Under the pieces are notes generated by a model. That model saw only the letters and a program-made list of their open reading frames with translations. It ran no database searches and was not told the DNA's origin. Below are positions 11,640-22,680 of a stretch of 64,000 nucleotides of DNA, in pieces (the first letter of the stretch is position 1; each line of letters begins with the position of its first letter). The stretch comes from Serripes groenlandicus (taxonomy: Eukaryota; Mollusca; Bivalvia; Cardiida; Cardiidae), in assembly GCA_031761405.1 (NCBI GenBank), contig JASEVX010000357.1, forward strand, positions 62,001 to 126,000, written 5' to 3'. The position numbers and the translations under genes were made by a program.

Positions 11640-12399
11640 GTTGAGTGAGTGTTGATCTTAACATGCTCTGCAGTAGAATCGATTAATGCTCCCGGACGGT
11701 GGTAAATAATCAGCCATGTCAAGAAATATGTTGATGATCACGATCTTGTATCCCTTACATATTTAAACCAATCTGCCGACTACTTTTAAAAAACGTTTTG
11801 GCTAGTGCAGATTTTTATTTTTTTTTTGAAATTTAATAAAATAATATCTGTTAAATAAAGGGAACAAGGGTTAATGACTAGATAAAACTAGAATATTTGC
11901 TTGTAAATCAATTTTTTTATGCATTTTCAACCACAAATTTGACAGAAAAACCACTAGTGAATTGGAACGGTTTCACTTCATTGTATTTTGTTATAGATCC
12001 GTGTTTTAACAAATAATCTCAGACAAATTCAATCAGACATATATTAACAAAATTTATATTAAACCATTATCAAGTCTTAGACAAGGAGTGAAATAATAAC
12101 CATTTCGACTGTTTTATGAAAATGAAGACTTTTGACACCATACATCATTTGAAATTGTGTTCAAAATTTACATATTTATCAAAGACATATAATGGGGTTG
12201 AAGCCATTGTGGCAAAAGGAGAAACTACTCATGATGAGTTATTTCTCATTTTGCAACAAAGTTTGCAAAAGTTGTCTGCAAAAGAAAACATTATTTCCTC
12301 AATTTTCAACTAACTTTTCTAAAAATATCTTTACAAGCCGGCTAAGTCTTGTTTGAATAGAATCTGCTGTTAGTGAGAAAAGGCCTAGCATGCAAAACT
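11640..12399. other. Upstream region of the transposase and degenerate MITE debris
   Basis: Immediately upstream of the transposase ATG no TATA box or terminal repeat is convincing. Around 12190-12390, GGCAAAAGGAGAAACTACTC and its partial complement, followed by GTTAGTGAGAAAAGGCC, resemble a badly decayed TTAA MITE. Confidence 0.4.
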
Positions 12400-12742
12400 T
12401 CAACCCAACATTGCAACTTCACAAAGTGTCATATTTTATAATAAATTCAGTCAGGAGTTACGTAATCTGATTGTTTGATACCTTTAAAGACTATATTAAA
12501 GCTTTAAATCAATCTCTGAGTGGTAACGGAGATATGTGCATAATTGTGCCATGCATGCAAAACTTTAACCAAATTTTAAAGTAAAACAAGAGCCATAACT
12601 TGTACTAAATTCATACACTAACTTGACTGTCTTACACCCCTGAAGACATGAATGAAGTTTCAAGTCAATATCATTAGTGGTTACAGAGATATATCCATGA
12701 TAGTACCTTGCATACAAAACTTTAACCAGAATTTTTAAGTAA
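12400..12742 (+). repeat. Diverged monomers of the 163-bp repeat family
   Basis: Phrases such as GCATGCAAAACTTTAACCAA and GAAGTTTCAAGTCAATATCA recur at roughly 160-bp spacing. They correspond to the better preserved array at 29598-30370. Confidence 0.5.
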
Positions 12743-13447
12743 AACAAGATGTGTTTGTGAAACACTGATGCCCCCCAATAGGTCAAAGGTCAAGGTCGCC
12801 AGGTCAAAAATGTTGGTACTGACAGAAAGGTCATGTCACAAGGAATACACATGTGAAATATGGTAGCCGTACCTGTTATGGTTCAAAAGTAGTGGTCAAG
12901 GTTAAAGGTTTTTTTCGAGAATGGCAACATCTAGGTCGCAAGGTGAACAATTTTGGTACTGACAGAAAGGTTATGTCACAAGGTATACACATGTGAAATA
13001 TGGTAGCCTTACCTGTTATGGTTCAAAAGAAGTGGGGAAGGTTAAAAAAAAATTGAGAATGGCAACATCTAGGTCAAAGGTCAAGGTCGCAAGGTCAAAA
13101 ATGTTGGTACTGACAGAAAGGTCATGTCACAAGGAATACACATGTGAAATATGGTAGCCGTATCTGTTATGGTTCAAAAGTAATGGCCAAGGTTAAAGTT
13201 GTTATCGAGAATGGCAACATCTAGGTCAAAGGTAGTCAAGGTCGCAAGGTCAAACATTTTGGTACTGACAGAAAGGTAATGTCACAAGGAATACACATGT
13301 GAAATATGGTAGCCGTACCTGTTATGGTTCAAAAGAAGTGGTCAAGGTTAAAGGTTTTTTTTGTGCAGACAGACAGACGTGCAGACCAACAGACAGACAG
13401 GCCAAAAACTATATGCCCCCCGAATCGGAGATTCCGTGGGGGCATAA
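12743..13447 (+). repeat. ATGCCCCCC-ended element with about four tandem monomers
   Basis: It starts AACAAGATGTGTTTGTGAAA and then ACTGATGCCCCCC. It ends in CCCCCCGAATCGGAGATTCC and then GTGGGGGCATAAA, so the ends pair. In between lie about four monomers of roughly 160 bp each, containing GGTACTGACAGAAAGGTCAT and ACACATGTGAAATATGGTAG. The tail has an ACAG/GCAGAC simple repeat. It is noncoding and MITE-like. Confidence 0.75.
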
Positions 13448-13760
13448 AAAGGGCCAGGATTTGCATTATATGCTGGAAAGAGTTTGAAAGCAATAGCATC
13501 TGTGGTTTTTGAGAAAAAGCCTTGCATGCAAAACTTTAACCAAAATTTCTAAAGTCCGAAAAGGGGCATAATTGTGTCAAAATTGGATATAGAGTTATGG
13601 GACTTGTCGTGCAAGGTCATTTGATGATGTCCAATAAGTGTGTGAAGTTTCAAAGCAATAGAATATGTGGTTTTTGAGAAAAAGCCTTGCATGCAAAATT
13701 TTAACCAAAATTGCAACGCCAACACACAAGTGACTGTATTAAATAGCTCTCATATTCTTC
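13448..13760 (+). repeat. Diverged 163-bp family monomers
   Basis: TTTTTGAGAAAAAGCCTTGC and ATGCAAAACTTTAACCAAAA occur twice. The segment ends near TCTCATATTCTTCGAATAGTC, the same type of 3' end as at 30430-30470. Confidence 0.55.
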
Positions 13761-14315
13761 GAATAGTCAAGCTAAAAATGTGTCTATATGCAGGAAACTG
13801 TTAACATAAAAGAATAATTAATTATAAGCATACCAAAGTCTACTACAGTAAATAACACTTTCCCCAATAAAACAATTATGCAGGAGACAGTTTTGTCCAG
13901 AGATTTTCCATATGTTTGTCTAGATTCAGATGCCTCAGAAATTGTCTTTTTCAGGGTAAAGGCCTGTTTAGGGTTAAACCTAGCACATCTCTATTTTACA
14001 CAACATTTCCATGTTTATGTCACTTCTTGTAAAGTTCTCAGGATATTACAGGCACTTGTTTTCACACCATACTGCCTAACATAGCATTTCTTATCATTTT
14101 AATAGTGTTATTGTTATATAACAGAACCCTATTCTACACGAATATAGGCATATTTAAATACAGCTCAAGCAGTCCTATGCAGATGAATTTTGAAAACAAT
14201 GTGACAAGACGTGAAACTGCTCACAACGGGCAATTCTGCGTTTTGTCACAATTTTACTGAAATTATGTTAAATGACAACAGATTTATAATATTTTCACCA
14301 GTTAATCTTTTCCTA
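13761..14315. other. No gene recognised
   Basis: AT-rich sequence with a possible decayed MITE core at 14190-14250 (GACAAGACGTGAAACTGCTC). No coding signal could be supported. Confidence 0.4.
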
Positions 14316-14845
14316 CTGTCAAAAGCTTAACTGTTACATATCTCTCTGCTTTAAATTGATAAGAGTTTTCAACTGATGTTGTAAAAAATATCCTTTTTTA
14401 TATTCTGGTCCACACATGTCTCCGACATCCACAGAGTATCTATAGGCCTGTTTATGGCTGGCAGTTATCCCATCTCCTAGAATTCAGGAATTCTGTATTA
14501 TTTCTGTCAAAAGCTTAAATGTTACATAATTATCTCTCTCCTTTAAATTGATTAGAGTTTTCAACTGATGTTGTAAAAAACATCCTTTTTTATATTCTGG
14601 TCCACACATGTCTCCGACATCCACAGAGTATATATGGCCTGTTTATGGCTGGCAGTTATCCCATCTCCTAGAATTCAGGAATTCTGTATTATTTCTGTCA
14701 AAAGCTTAAATGTTACATAATTATCTCTCTACTTTAAATTGATTAGAGTTTTTAACTGATGTTGTAAAAAACATCTCTTTCATTTTTTTGACTGGCAGTT
14801 ATCCAATCTCCTTGAATTCAGGAATTCTGTATAATTTCTGGCCCC
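14316..14845 (+). repeat. Tandem repeat, about 190-bp unit, 2.7 copies
   Basis: CTGTCAAAAGCTTAA starts units at about 14316, 14504 and 14695. Each contains TCAACTGATGTTGTAAAAAA, CCACACATGTCTCCGACATC and TCTCCTAGAATTCAGGAATT. The third unit has lost its middle part. Confidence 0.8.
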
Positions 14846-15100
14846 AATCAACACTGAAATGAAAAGAAAAATGCAAGGGTCATAAATTATCATGTTGAAA
14901 TGATACAGTTAATGATTGAATGAGAAAAGAAAACATCAAGGTCTGTAATACATATGCTTGCACAATGAAATGTATTCTAAAATTGACTGATTAAATCAAC
15001 ACAAGTATACATATCCCTGTGGTGCTAATCTAAATAATCGAGGAAATGCTATGACAGTTAAGCTTCTGTTTTTTAAGGCATTTCATTTTTCGGACAGTAT

Positions 15101-15130
15101 TACCAGGGACGTAGATTTACGTCCCTGGTA
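15101..15130. repeat. Perfect 13-bp-arm palindrome
   Basis: TACCAGGGACGTA and TACGTCCCTGGTA flank a 4-base loop. There is no T-run or gene next to it, so it is not read as a terminator. Confidence 0.7.
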
Positions 15131-15175
15131 TTACACAATCTCTTTTAGATAATGATTAATGTAATAATATGTATG

Positions 15176-15398
15176 TTAACCCTTTCCCTCATATAGACGC
15201 TTTCTGACAGCAGACGGCTTTTTGAAAACATAGTGACAAAAAGAAGAAATTGCACAAAACGTGCAATTTCTCCTTTTGCCACAATGTTTTCCACTTTTTG
15301 TCATAGGTTATCCATTCAATTATGGAGATTTTCCATGTTTTGACAAAATACGTTCAAAGTCGTCTGCTGCAGAATTGCCGTATGAGGGAAAGGGTTAA
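15176..15398. repeat. TTAA-flanked hairpin MITE, full copy
   Basis: Ends are TTAACCCTTTCCCTCATATA and TATGAGGGAAAGGGTTAA with TTAA on both sides. The core contains GAAATTGCACAAAACGTGCA and GTCGTCTGCTGCAGAATTG. It is one of the best preserved members of the family. Confidence 0.8.
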
Positions 15399-16145
15399 CA
15401 TTGTTATAAAAATGTATGTTAATGTGCTTTTGACAGACTAAAGCCTTTGGTATGTTTTAAATTCGTTACATTGTTTTGATAATGTAAAATAATATGATTA
15501 TTATTTTCTGTATGGGTGTTAATGTTTGTGTAATAATTGTATTAAAAGTCTGTTTTAAATACTTAATGAATACGTCTATTCTAATCATTATTAAATTGAA
15601 TAATTGATTGTTATTTACACATCTATTGATGTTTTTACTTTCTGTTTCCAAAGTATGCGGCTTACCTTTTGTGCAAAATGTCTCCCTTTTCCATTATGTT
15701 TTCAAAGTATGCGAAAGATTAGTAGTATTTTATACTTTCCCCTATATGTGTTCAAAGTTTTTCTGCCACGATGTTTTCAAAGTAGCGGCCTACCTATCAT
15801 GTAAAATTTCCCCCTTTCTCACCATGTATGTGCAATATCTATCCTGTAAAATGTTCCTCTTTCTCACAATGTAACCAATTCCTCCAAAAAAAATAAAAAG
15901 TTTTCTGCCATGATGTTTTCAAAGTATGCAGCCTACTTATCATTTCAAATACAAAATTATATATCATGTTTTTCAAAGTATTCTTAAGATTTGAAGTATT
16001 GTTTGATAGAGGACAATTCTCCCTTTTCTCACAATTTTCCTAATTCGTTAATATAATTATACCTAAGCGAGAAGCCAACCTATCATATGCATATTCTCCT
16101 TTCCTCACCAAATGTTTTCAGTCGTCTGCAGCAGATTAAAGCAGA
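15399..16145 (+). repeat. Degenerate cluster of MITE-core fragments
   Basis: ATGTTTTCAAAGTATGCGGC, CCTACCTATCATG and CCCTTTCTCACCATGT recur at irregular spacing. They resemble half-cores of the TTAA MITE. No coding function is seen. Confidence 0.5.
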
Positions 16146-17199
16146 TTAACTATTTAGAACACATCAAGATCATTTAAATAATCAATCAACAGGTAATCAA
16201 GTGCACCATACCGCTTTTGTTTTATGACACTTGTGCGTTAAGCCATCCATTCACACCTATAAATAAACCGATAATGGGGTCGCCTAAAACTGGGGTTAAC
16301 TATTCTTAGGAAACTGGGGTCGAGAATTCTTGAGGTCGAGATTTCTAACTACCATATGCAGCACCCATGCTCAGGCTATGGATAAATTATTAATATTCAG
16401 ATAAAGATAGAAAATATCCAAACAACAGACAATAAAAAATCTTACCAGTCATTACAATGATACGATTTTTGTCATTGATCTCACTGCAAACATTTATAAT
16501 CAAACAAAAAACAAAGACACTCGACTGTCTGATATGAACAGTCCCATTTTAAATGATGTCCTCTTCAAGTAATGCAAATAAAATGCAGGTGAAACAATTG
16601 GCAGTTTGCTATAAGATAATCAACCCTTGACACAATCCAAGAGCAACATATTATTAAATCACCCACCCATTGAAATGTAAATTGATGGTTTCATTGAAAA
16701 ACTTACCAGTGTGAGATTGGCCGCTTTAGGATTAATGTTGACTGTACGAACATTGTAGACATGCCCACGTTGTCTCTCTTGTCGGTCTTTCGGATAACAT
16801 GATCATTGAAATACGTTTCTTGAATTTCTGAATGCTAATCACGACACGAGTTCACATCATTTTCGCCCACTCGAGATTGTTTGTTTGTAATCCGACATCT
16901 TTGATTATACATATCCTTCAATTGTATCCAACTTTAAAGGTTTTTTTCACTGTATAATACACCTAAGTGTCGCTTTCTGCCCCGATAATATCAACAATCC
17001 AGCATTAGCGAGTGTCCGCTACCTCAAAAAGTGAATTTTTGCCACAGGCCGGAAGTGTGCCCTTTTTTCCGCTAGAAAGGGAGACAACTAAAAATGACTC
17101 GCATACAAACCCTTTTCGACCCCACATTTTGGTTTAACACCTATTAAAAGTCAATTTGAAATTTTCTAGCGGTGGGCACAAAACAGTCGCCATTTTGTT
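16146..17199. other. No gene recognised
   Basis: Two GGGGTCGAGAATTC-like short repeats occur at 16300-16350, and an AAAGGGAGACAACTAAAA motif lies near 17080. Nothing could be assigned to a gene or a bounded element. Confidence 0.4.
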
Positions 17200-17383
17200 T
17201 CCAATTTAGTCAGCTAATTTAGCATGCCCCGAAGCGGACTAAATATTTAGTCCGAAAATCTAAAGATTTAGTCCGATTTACAATTTAGATCGGTTGGTGA
17301 ATACGGACTTAATCTAAATTGACGTAATTTAGTCAGATAATTTAGATTTAGTCCGAAAATCGAATTTAGATCGGTTGGTGAAT
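17200..17383. repeat. Transposon end with subterminal repeats, TTGGTGAATACGGGCCC
   Basis: AATTTAGATCGGTTGGTGAA followed by TACGG occurs twice (near 17300 and 17375). The second copy ends in GGGCCC, a typical outer end for Harbinger/ISL2EU-like MITEs. Intermixed TTTAGTCCG and CGGACTAAA repeats can pair. The matching left end was not found. It directly abuts the transposase fragment that follows. Confidence 0.5.
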
Positions 17384-17749
17384 ACGGGCCCTGATGCTTC
17401 TTTTGATGCAATGTTAAATTTTGATCACCACAATGGACCTCCCCCATTTAGACAGCTGCCCATAGGTATGGTGTCGCAGTTTCCCTTGGATTGTATGCAC
17501 CTTGTGTGTTTAGGGGTTATGAAACGCCTGATTTGGCTATGGATGAAGGGTCCACTCAAGAACAATTGTAGAATTGGTATTAATGTTGTTCGTCAGATTT
17601 CAGACAGCTTATTGGGCCTTAAGAATCATATACCTAGGGAATTCGGCAGAAAAGGGAGATCCTTGTTTGAAATGGAAAGGTGGAAGGCAACTGAATTTCG
17701 TCAGTTTTTATATATACTGGCCCCCATTTCAGACTTTACTCAGTATTGA
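17384..17749 (+). pseudogene. CACTA/EnSpm-like transposase fragment
   Basis: An open frame of about 120 residues contains DASFDAMLNFDHHNGPPP, FPLDCMHLVCLGVMKRLI and RWKATEFRQFLYILAP. I associate this pattern with invertebrate CACTA-like (EnSpm) transposase proteins. Both the N-terminal part with its zinc-ribbon-like region and the C-terminal part are missing. The frame begins right at the GGGCCC end of a MITE and ends in TGA after a likely exon border. It is therefore a single exon or a truncated relic. The family assignment is from memory of the motif and is moderately secure. Confidence 0.55.
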
Positions 17750-18038
17750 GAAATTAATTTGTGAGTGTGCAATAATCTGTTAACATAAAAAACTTATGTA
17801 ATGCCCCTTTGGCATAAATCTGTTTACTTTTTCATTTACGGATATAGCTCCTTCCGTTTTCATCCAATGATGCCAAAACTTGCTTGACAGTTTTAAAACA
17901 TTTACCCTTTTAGTTGGATCACCATCAAATATTATAAATTGATAACCAAGTCTCAGTTTATGAATAATGGAACATCCAATGGCTGATGATAAAATGTGTA
18001 TGTTGAGCTGAAAATACTAGGTTGTGTTTTTGCTTGCT

Positions 18039-18218
18039 TTAACCCTTTCCCTCATATAGACGCTCTTTAAAAACAGTGACAAAAGAAGAAATTGCTCAAC
18101 ACAATGTTTTCTTCTATTAGTCATAATGTATCCATTCAATTATTGAGATTTTCCATTATTTGACAAAATATGTTCAAATTCGTCTGCTGCAGAATTATCA
18201 AATGAGGAAAGGGGTTAA
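18039..18218. repeat. TTAA-flanked hairpin MITE with internal deletion
   Basis: TTAACCCTTTCCCTCATATA and AATGAGGAAAGGGGTTAA mark the ends. The central hairpin is shortened compared with the copy at 15176. Confidence 0.7.
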
Positions 18219-18268
18219 GGCATGGTGATTAAAGACAAGTAATAGGATTGTCAATTTTAATTTTTCAG

Positions 18269-18459
18269 GAGCCATAAGAACAACCTTCGGACAAGTGACG
18301 TCTGCCGATGTGGAGTTGTCTGTAAAATCGTTTTTGAAGTCGGCAAAGGACAGGGATGGTGGTAGACAAAGGAGAATGAAAGAAAAACTTGTGAACACAC
18401 CACCAGCTGCTACAAACACATGTGTTAACACCTCCAGTGATTCCGACTCGGATATTTAA
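18269..18459 (+). CDS. Possible terminal exon, DUF4806-like
   Basis: After a good acceptor (TTTTAATTTTTCAG) a frame of 63 codons runs to TAA. It encodes IRTTFGQVTSADVELSVKSF, a basic KDRDGGRQRRMKEK stretch and an acidic SSDSDSDI tail. The pattern resembles the C-terminal end of DUF4806 proteins, which I recall being associated with invertebrate CACTA-like elements. The neighbouring CACTA-like fragment is consistent with that. Upstream exons were not located. Confidence 0.4.
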
Positions 18460-18730
18460 ATATGACTTTAAGAGTATGACGGTATTTTGGTAAAAAAAAT
18501 TCAATTTCAGGAAACTTAAAATAAAATAAAATATAAAAAGTATATTTTTTTTTTGCATGTTTTAAAAAATAAATAAAAATGATCGGTCTTTTTAAAAATA
18601 TTTGAAATAGTTTTTTTCTTATTTAAATACGTTTAAAAATCCTAATTAAATACATATTTAATACATTTTTAAAAAGACCTATACTTTTTATTTCTTTATA
18701 TAACATGCATAAATATAAATATGTTTTTAA

Positions 18731-19155
18731 TTTTTAGCTCACCTATGCACGAAGTGCAAGGTGAGCTATTGGGATCACATTTTGTCCGGCGTCCGGCCGT
18801 CGTGAGTCGTCAACATTTACCCTTGTTAACACTCTAGAGGCTACATTTTGCATCCAATCACCATGAAAGTTTGTCAGAACATTCGGCTCCATGAAAGGTC
18901 GGACAAGTTCGAAACTTGGTCATGTCCGGTCAAAAACTAGGTCACTAGGTCAAATTTAAGGAAAATCTTGTTAACACTCTGGAAGCCACATTTTTTGAAA
19001 CTTGAAACTTTGTCAGAATGTTTGTCTTAGTGATATCTAGGCCATGTTTGAAACTGGGTCACGTTCGGTTAAAAACTAGGTCACCAGGTCAAATTTAAGG
19101 AATATCTTGTTGACATTTAGGTGAGCGATCCAGGGCCATCATGGCCCTCTTGTTT
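18731..19155 (+). repeat. AGCTCACC-type element with type-B monomers
   Basis: TTTTTAGCTCACCTATGCAC opens the element and AGGTGAGCGATCCAGGGCCA then TCATGGCCCTCTTG closes it. The internal monomers are type B: TTGTTAACACTCTAGAGGC, GTTTGTCTTAGTGATATCTA and ACTAGGTCACTAGGTCAAAT. It shares its ends with the type-A element but not its interior. Confidence 0.8.
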
Positions 19156-19281
19156 ATTTATTTTTTAAATTCCTGAAAATGAATTTTACAAAATAACGCC
19201 ATACCCCTTTAATGCAAGAGGGTGTATTCAAACTCTGGGTTTTGTATGACTGTATAAAGATACTCGTGCTTGTCATTACAT

Positions 19282-19784
19282 AGAGTTTAATTAACATTGT
19301 TTTCATGATACGGGATTTAAATCCCAAGTGAAAGATTCTTGCGATATAAAAACGAGTGCGCCATAGCGCACAAGTTTTTATATGCAAGAATCTGTTTCGC
19401 GAGGGATTTAATTCCCAAAACATGAAAACAATGTTTATTAAACTAAATATTATATACTCGGCAATGATTTTCGTTTTTAAATGACAAAACCATCTCTTTT
19501 TAGCTCAGAAGCGGAGCGATCTGAATGACGTCACTAGGCGCGCAGCCGACAAATGCCGAACATTTCGAATATCCGGCTAGTGAGCTATATCGCACACTGG
19601 GCGATATTGCTCAGTAGACAAAAAAGAATGTTATAGGTTTTCTCAAGTTGGGAAATCTCTATATTTCATCATTGAGTATATAATATATATAGTTTTTAGA
19701 GACAATCTAGTCATAAATGTTATAACTCTTGAAATCTAGTCAGCAGTATTTTACTTTTGTTTTTTAGCTCACCTGTCACATTGT
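19282..19784 (+). repeat. Direct repeat copy 1, containing a hairpin
   Basis: The unit runs from AGAGTTTAATTAACATTG to TTTTTAGCTCACCTGTCACA. Its first 150 bp fold on themselves: CATTGTTTTCATG near 19295 pairs with CATGAAAACAATG near 19421, and TATAAAAAC pairs with GTTTTTATA. It is repeated 559 bp further on. Confidence 0.75.
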
Positions 19785-19840
19785 ATGAGTATAAAGATGC
19801 TTGTCATTACAAACAAATATAGTCCCTGGAAAACGGATAG

Positions 19841-20357
19841 AGAGTTTAATTAACAGTGTTTACATGATACGGGATTTAAATCCCAAGTGAAAGATTCTTG
19901 CTATATAAAAACGAGTTTTTATATGCATAATCTCTTTCACAGGGGATTTAATTCCCAAAACATGAAAACAATGTTTATTAAACTATATATTATATACTCG
20001 GAAATAATTTTTGTTATTAAATGACAAAACCCCTGTGCAGCTCATTACTTTTAGCTGAAAAGCGGAGCGATCTGAATGACGTCATCTGCTAGTTTTGTAG
20101 TGACGTCACTTAGCGCGCAACCGACAAATGCCGAAAAATTTCGAATATCCCTATAGTGAGCTATATCGCACACTAGGCGATATTGCTCAGTAGACGAAGA
20201 GCATGTTATAGGTTTTCTCAAGTTGGGAAATCTCTATATTTCATCATTGAGTATATAATATATTGTTTTTAGAGACAATCTAGTCATAAATGTTATAACT
20301 CTTGAAATCTAGTCAGCAGTATTTTACTTTTGTTTTTTAGCTCACCTGTCACATTGT
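19841..20357 (+). repeat. Direct repeat copy 2, containing a hairpin
   Basis: It is the same unit as 19282-19784 with small differences. The GTGCGCCATAGCGCAC loop hairpin of copy 1 is deleted here, and a GACGTCATCTGCTAGTTTTG insertion appears. It runs into the AGCTCACC-type element that follows. Confidence 0.75.
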
Positions 20358-20960
20358 GACAAGGTGACCTTTTGTGATCATTCTTTGTCTGTCGTCCGTA
20401 CACAATTTCTAGTGTACATAATACAGTTTTCATTTATTATCCTATGTTTACCAAACCTATTCAATGAGAGCTCGGTTCCTTTCGAAAACAAGCCAGATCC
20501 ATCCATGCATGACGGGATTATATGGCCCTTTAAAATTGCTATAATTGCTATAATTGACATTGTGAACAAGTTAAAGTCATCATTTATTATCTGATGTTTA
20601 CCACTTATACAGTAGCTAGATATACATGAGAGCTCCGTTCCTTTCGACACCCAGCCATATTCTTTCATGCATGACAGGATTACGGCCCTTTAGAATTGGC
20701 AAAATTGCTGAAATTGACTTGTGAACACAATAAAAACTTATTTATTATTCGATGTTTACTTTACTTATTCAGTAGGTCGATATACATGGGAACCCCGGTT
20801 CCTTTCGAAAACCAGCCAGATCCCGCTTATGCATGATGGGGTTATGGCCCTTTAAAATAGGCAAAGTTGACCTTGTTAGCAGAATAAAAACTTCAATTAA
20901 GGTAAAGTCATCATTTATTATCCGATGTTTACCAAACTTACACAGTAGCTAGATAATACA
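20335..20960 (+). repeat. AGCTCACC-type element with type-C monomers
   Basis: TTTTTTAGCTCACCTGTCAC then ATTGTGACAAGGTGACC opens it. Monomers of about 150 bp carry GAGAGCTCGGTTCCTTTCGA, CCAGCCAGATCC and ATGGCCCTTTAAAATTG (type C). The 3' end grades into a short type-A-like piece near 20985-21040. Confidence 0.7.
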
Positions 20961-21299
20961 CGAGAGCTCAGTTCAATTTTCTGGTCCGTGGAAAAACATG
21001 GCCACCGAGGGTGGTTGCTTGCTTTCCTTATACAGACAACGTGAAATCTTTTGAAACCTGTCCGTCCGAAAGCTAATTTTTCATATATTTTCCTCTTTGT
21101 TTTACCAATTATTGCCTGGAAATTTGTCAGTCAGGACTGGAGGACTGACGGTTTTCACGTAGACTGCTTATATGTTAAGAGAAAAAACTTTGAAAACTAG
21201 TTCTGTTAAACCAGGTGAGCAATATAATGACCCTCTGGTCTTATTTGTTGTTGTTAATTTTCATCTACAATATAATAGCTTCATTATTCACTCTTATTC
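20961..21299. other. Fragmentary repeats, no gene
   Basis: It contains an AACATGGCCACCGAGGG fragment of type A and otherwise unassigned AT-rich sequence. Confidence 0.4.
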
Positions 21300-21530
21300 A
21301 CCCCGGCTCAGCCAACATTCTTTCCGACGTTTGACAAAAGTCAATGCGTCATTCGTCTTTCACCAATAGGCTTAGTCTATGTAGAAAAGCAGCCAGTTAC
21401 TTGGCAAGATTGCTGTGTGGAGTACGTACTGGTGTTAGAAAACTAGGAATCACATGAGTAGGTGAACTGGGCGCCATGATATGACTGAGAAACTGTTAAA
21501 AACGGCGTTAAATCCCAATCAATCAATCAC
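21300..21530 (+). mobile_element. tRNA-derived SINE, 5' truncated
   Basis: The body and 3' tail match the SINE at 52607: GCCAACATTCTTTCCGACGT, then AGCAGCCAGTTACTTGG, and the tail AACGGCGTTAAATCCCAATC followed by AATCAATCAC. The tRNA-like head with the A box is missing. Confidence 0.75.
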
Positions 21531-22079
21531 TCTTATTTACATTATTGCCCATAATAATTTATGTGTGTGTTCATCATAGTAGTAATTAACAGAATGTCTC
21601 GAGTAATTTAGATATAAACAGGCCTACACACTCTAAAATCCAACTGTTGGTAAATGTATTATAGTGAGATGCTTTAGAAACTCAGTAAGTTGCCTTTTGC
21701 CAGTTGTAAGCTGTTCATAACATACATAAAAATACACAATAAGTTCATCTATCTTCAAGGTCGTAACTTGATAGAATTGTTTCTTATGCCATGTTTATGG
21801 CTTTATGAAAAAGAAGGTAGGATCAAATGTAAAGTTCCAATGTCTTTTATACTTAAATTACATATATAGTAGAACAAAAAATCTAAAATATAATTGTTAT
21901 TGTTGTTAATTCCAAATTTACATAGATATAATACCGTATTTTTGGCCAGATTGCTCAAGCAATTCCTGTCTATAGATTGGTGATGTCCGTCTATCTGTCA
22001 ACATTTTCATTAAAAGAATTAGGGCAAGCAAAATCTCAGCGAAGAAATAGGGTAGCTTATGTAGTCACTTTGGCGTTTC
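21531..22079. other. No gene recognised
   Basis: AT-rich sequence without a supportable coding frame or bounded repeat. Confidence 0.4.
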
Positions 22080-22440
22080 CAGCTTTTATTAGACACTGTG
22101 TAAGCTGTTGCTTGAAACTTCACACACTTATTCAGGGTCATTATATGACCCTGTATGTCAGGTTCCATAACTCTGGAATGGATTTTGACTGAATTGTGCC
22201 TCTTTTTGAACTTAGAATTTTGGTCAAAACTTTGCATGCAAGGCCTTTTCTCAGACACTGTAAGCTGATGCTTTGAAACTTCACACAATTATTTAGGGTC
22301 ATTAAATGACCCTGTATGTCAAGTCCAATAATTCTGAAATGGATTTTGACTGAATTATGGACCTTTTTGGACTTAGAATTTTGGTGAAACCTTTGTTGTG
22401 CAAGACCTTATCTCAGACACTGTAAGTCTTCGGTATAATG
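22080..22440 (-). repeat. 163-bp family monomers in reverse orientation
   Basis: About two units carry TTGAAACTTCACACACTTAT, TAATGACCCTG-type segments and TTTTGGTCAAAACTTTGCAT. This is the reverse complement of the array at 29598-30370. Confidence 0.65.
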
Positions 22441-22489
22441 TTCACTATCGGCATACATCATTTAAAACAAATTGTAAGAGAAAATCCCT

Positions 22490-22665
22490 AGTGGGTTTAC
22501 GGCGGCAGAGCAAATACTGAACATCGGCCCGCTGACGGCCCGACATAGTTTGGTAGCCGTCGGGCCGCCAGGTTTCCGCTTTGCAAAACCGCCTGCGGGC
22601 CACTGAAGAAAACTGCTGGCGGGCCACCAGCGGCCCATTGTTGGAATGCTGGCTGGGATACTTAT
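22490..22665. repeat. GC-rich inverted segment
   Basis: It stands out from the AT-rich surroundings. GGCCCGCTGACGGCCCGACA, GCCGTCGGGCCGCC, CCTGCGGGCCACTG and GGCGGGCCACCAGCGGCCC alternate in both orientations. This is consistent with a GC-rich hairpin MITE whose exact ends are unclear. Confidence 0.5.
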
Positions 22666-22680
22666 CCTTTAACAATTCGT

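Larger units (their letters stand above)
1..11700. mobile_element. PIF/Harbinger-type transposon locus (boundaries not resolved)
   Basis: Two genes of the PIF/Harbinger set lie here tail to tail: the 3' exons of a Myb/SANT-like protein on the plus strand (ending at 3952) and a four-exon DDE transposase on the minus strand (7645-11639). In this superfamily the Myb-like protein normally assists nuclear entry and terminal-repeat binding of the transposase. The locus is much longer than a typical 3-6 kb Harbinger because its introns hold nested MITEs and palindromic repeats. The left end is outside the window, and no convincing terminal inverted repeat was seen just beyond the transposase start at 11640-11830. 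The two genes could therefore also be remnants of two neighbouring elements. Confidence 0.5.

Noticed and set aside
15101..15130. Rho-independent terminator
   Set aside because: It is a perfect stem-loop but has no T-tract and no bacterial gene; the window is eukaryotic.
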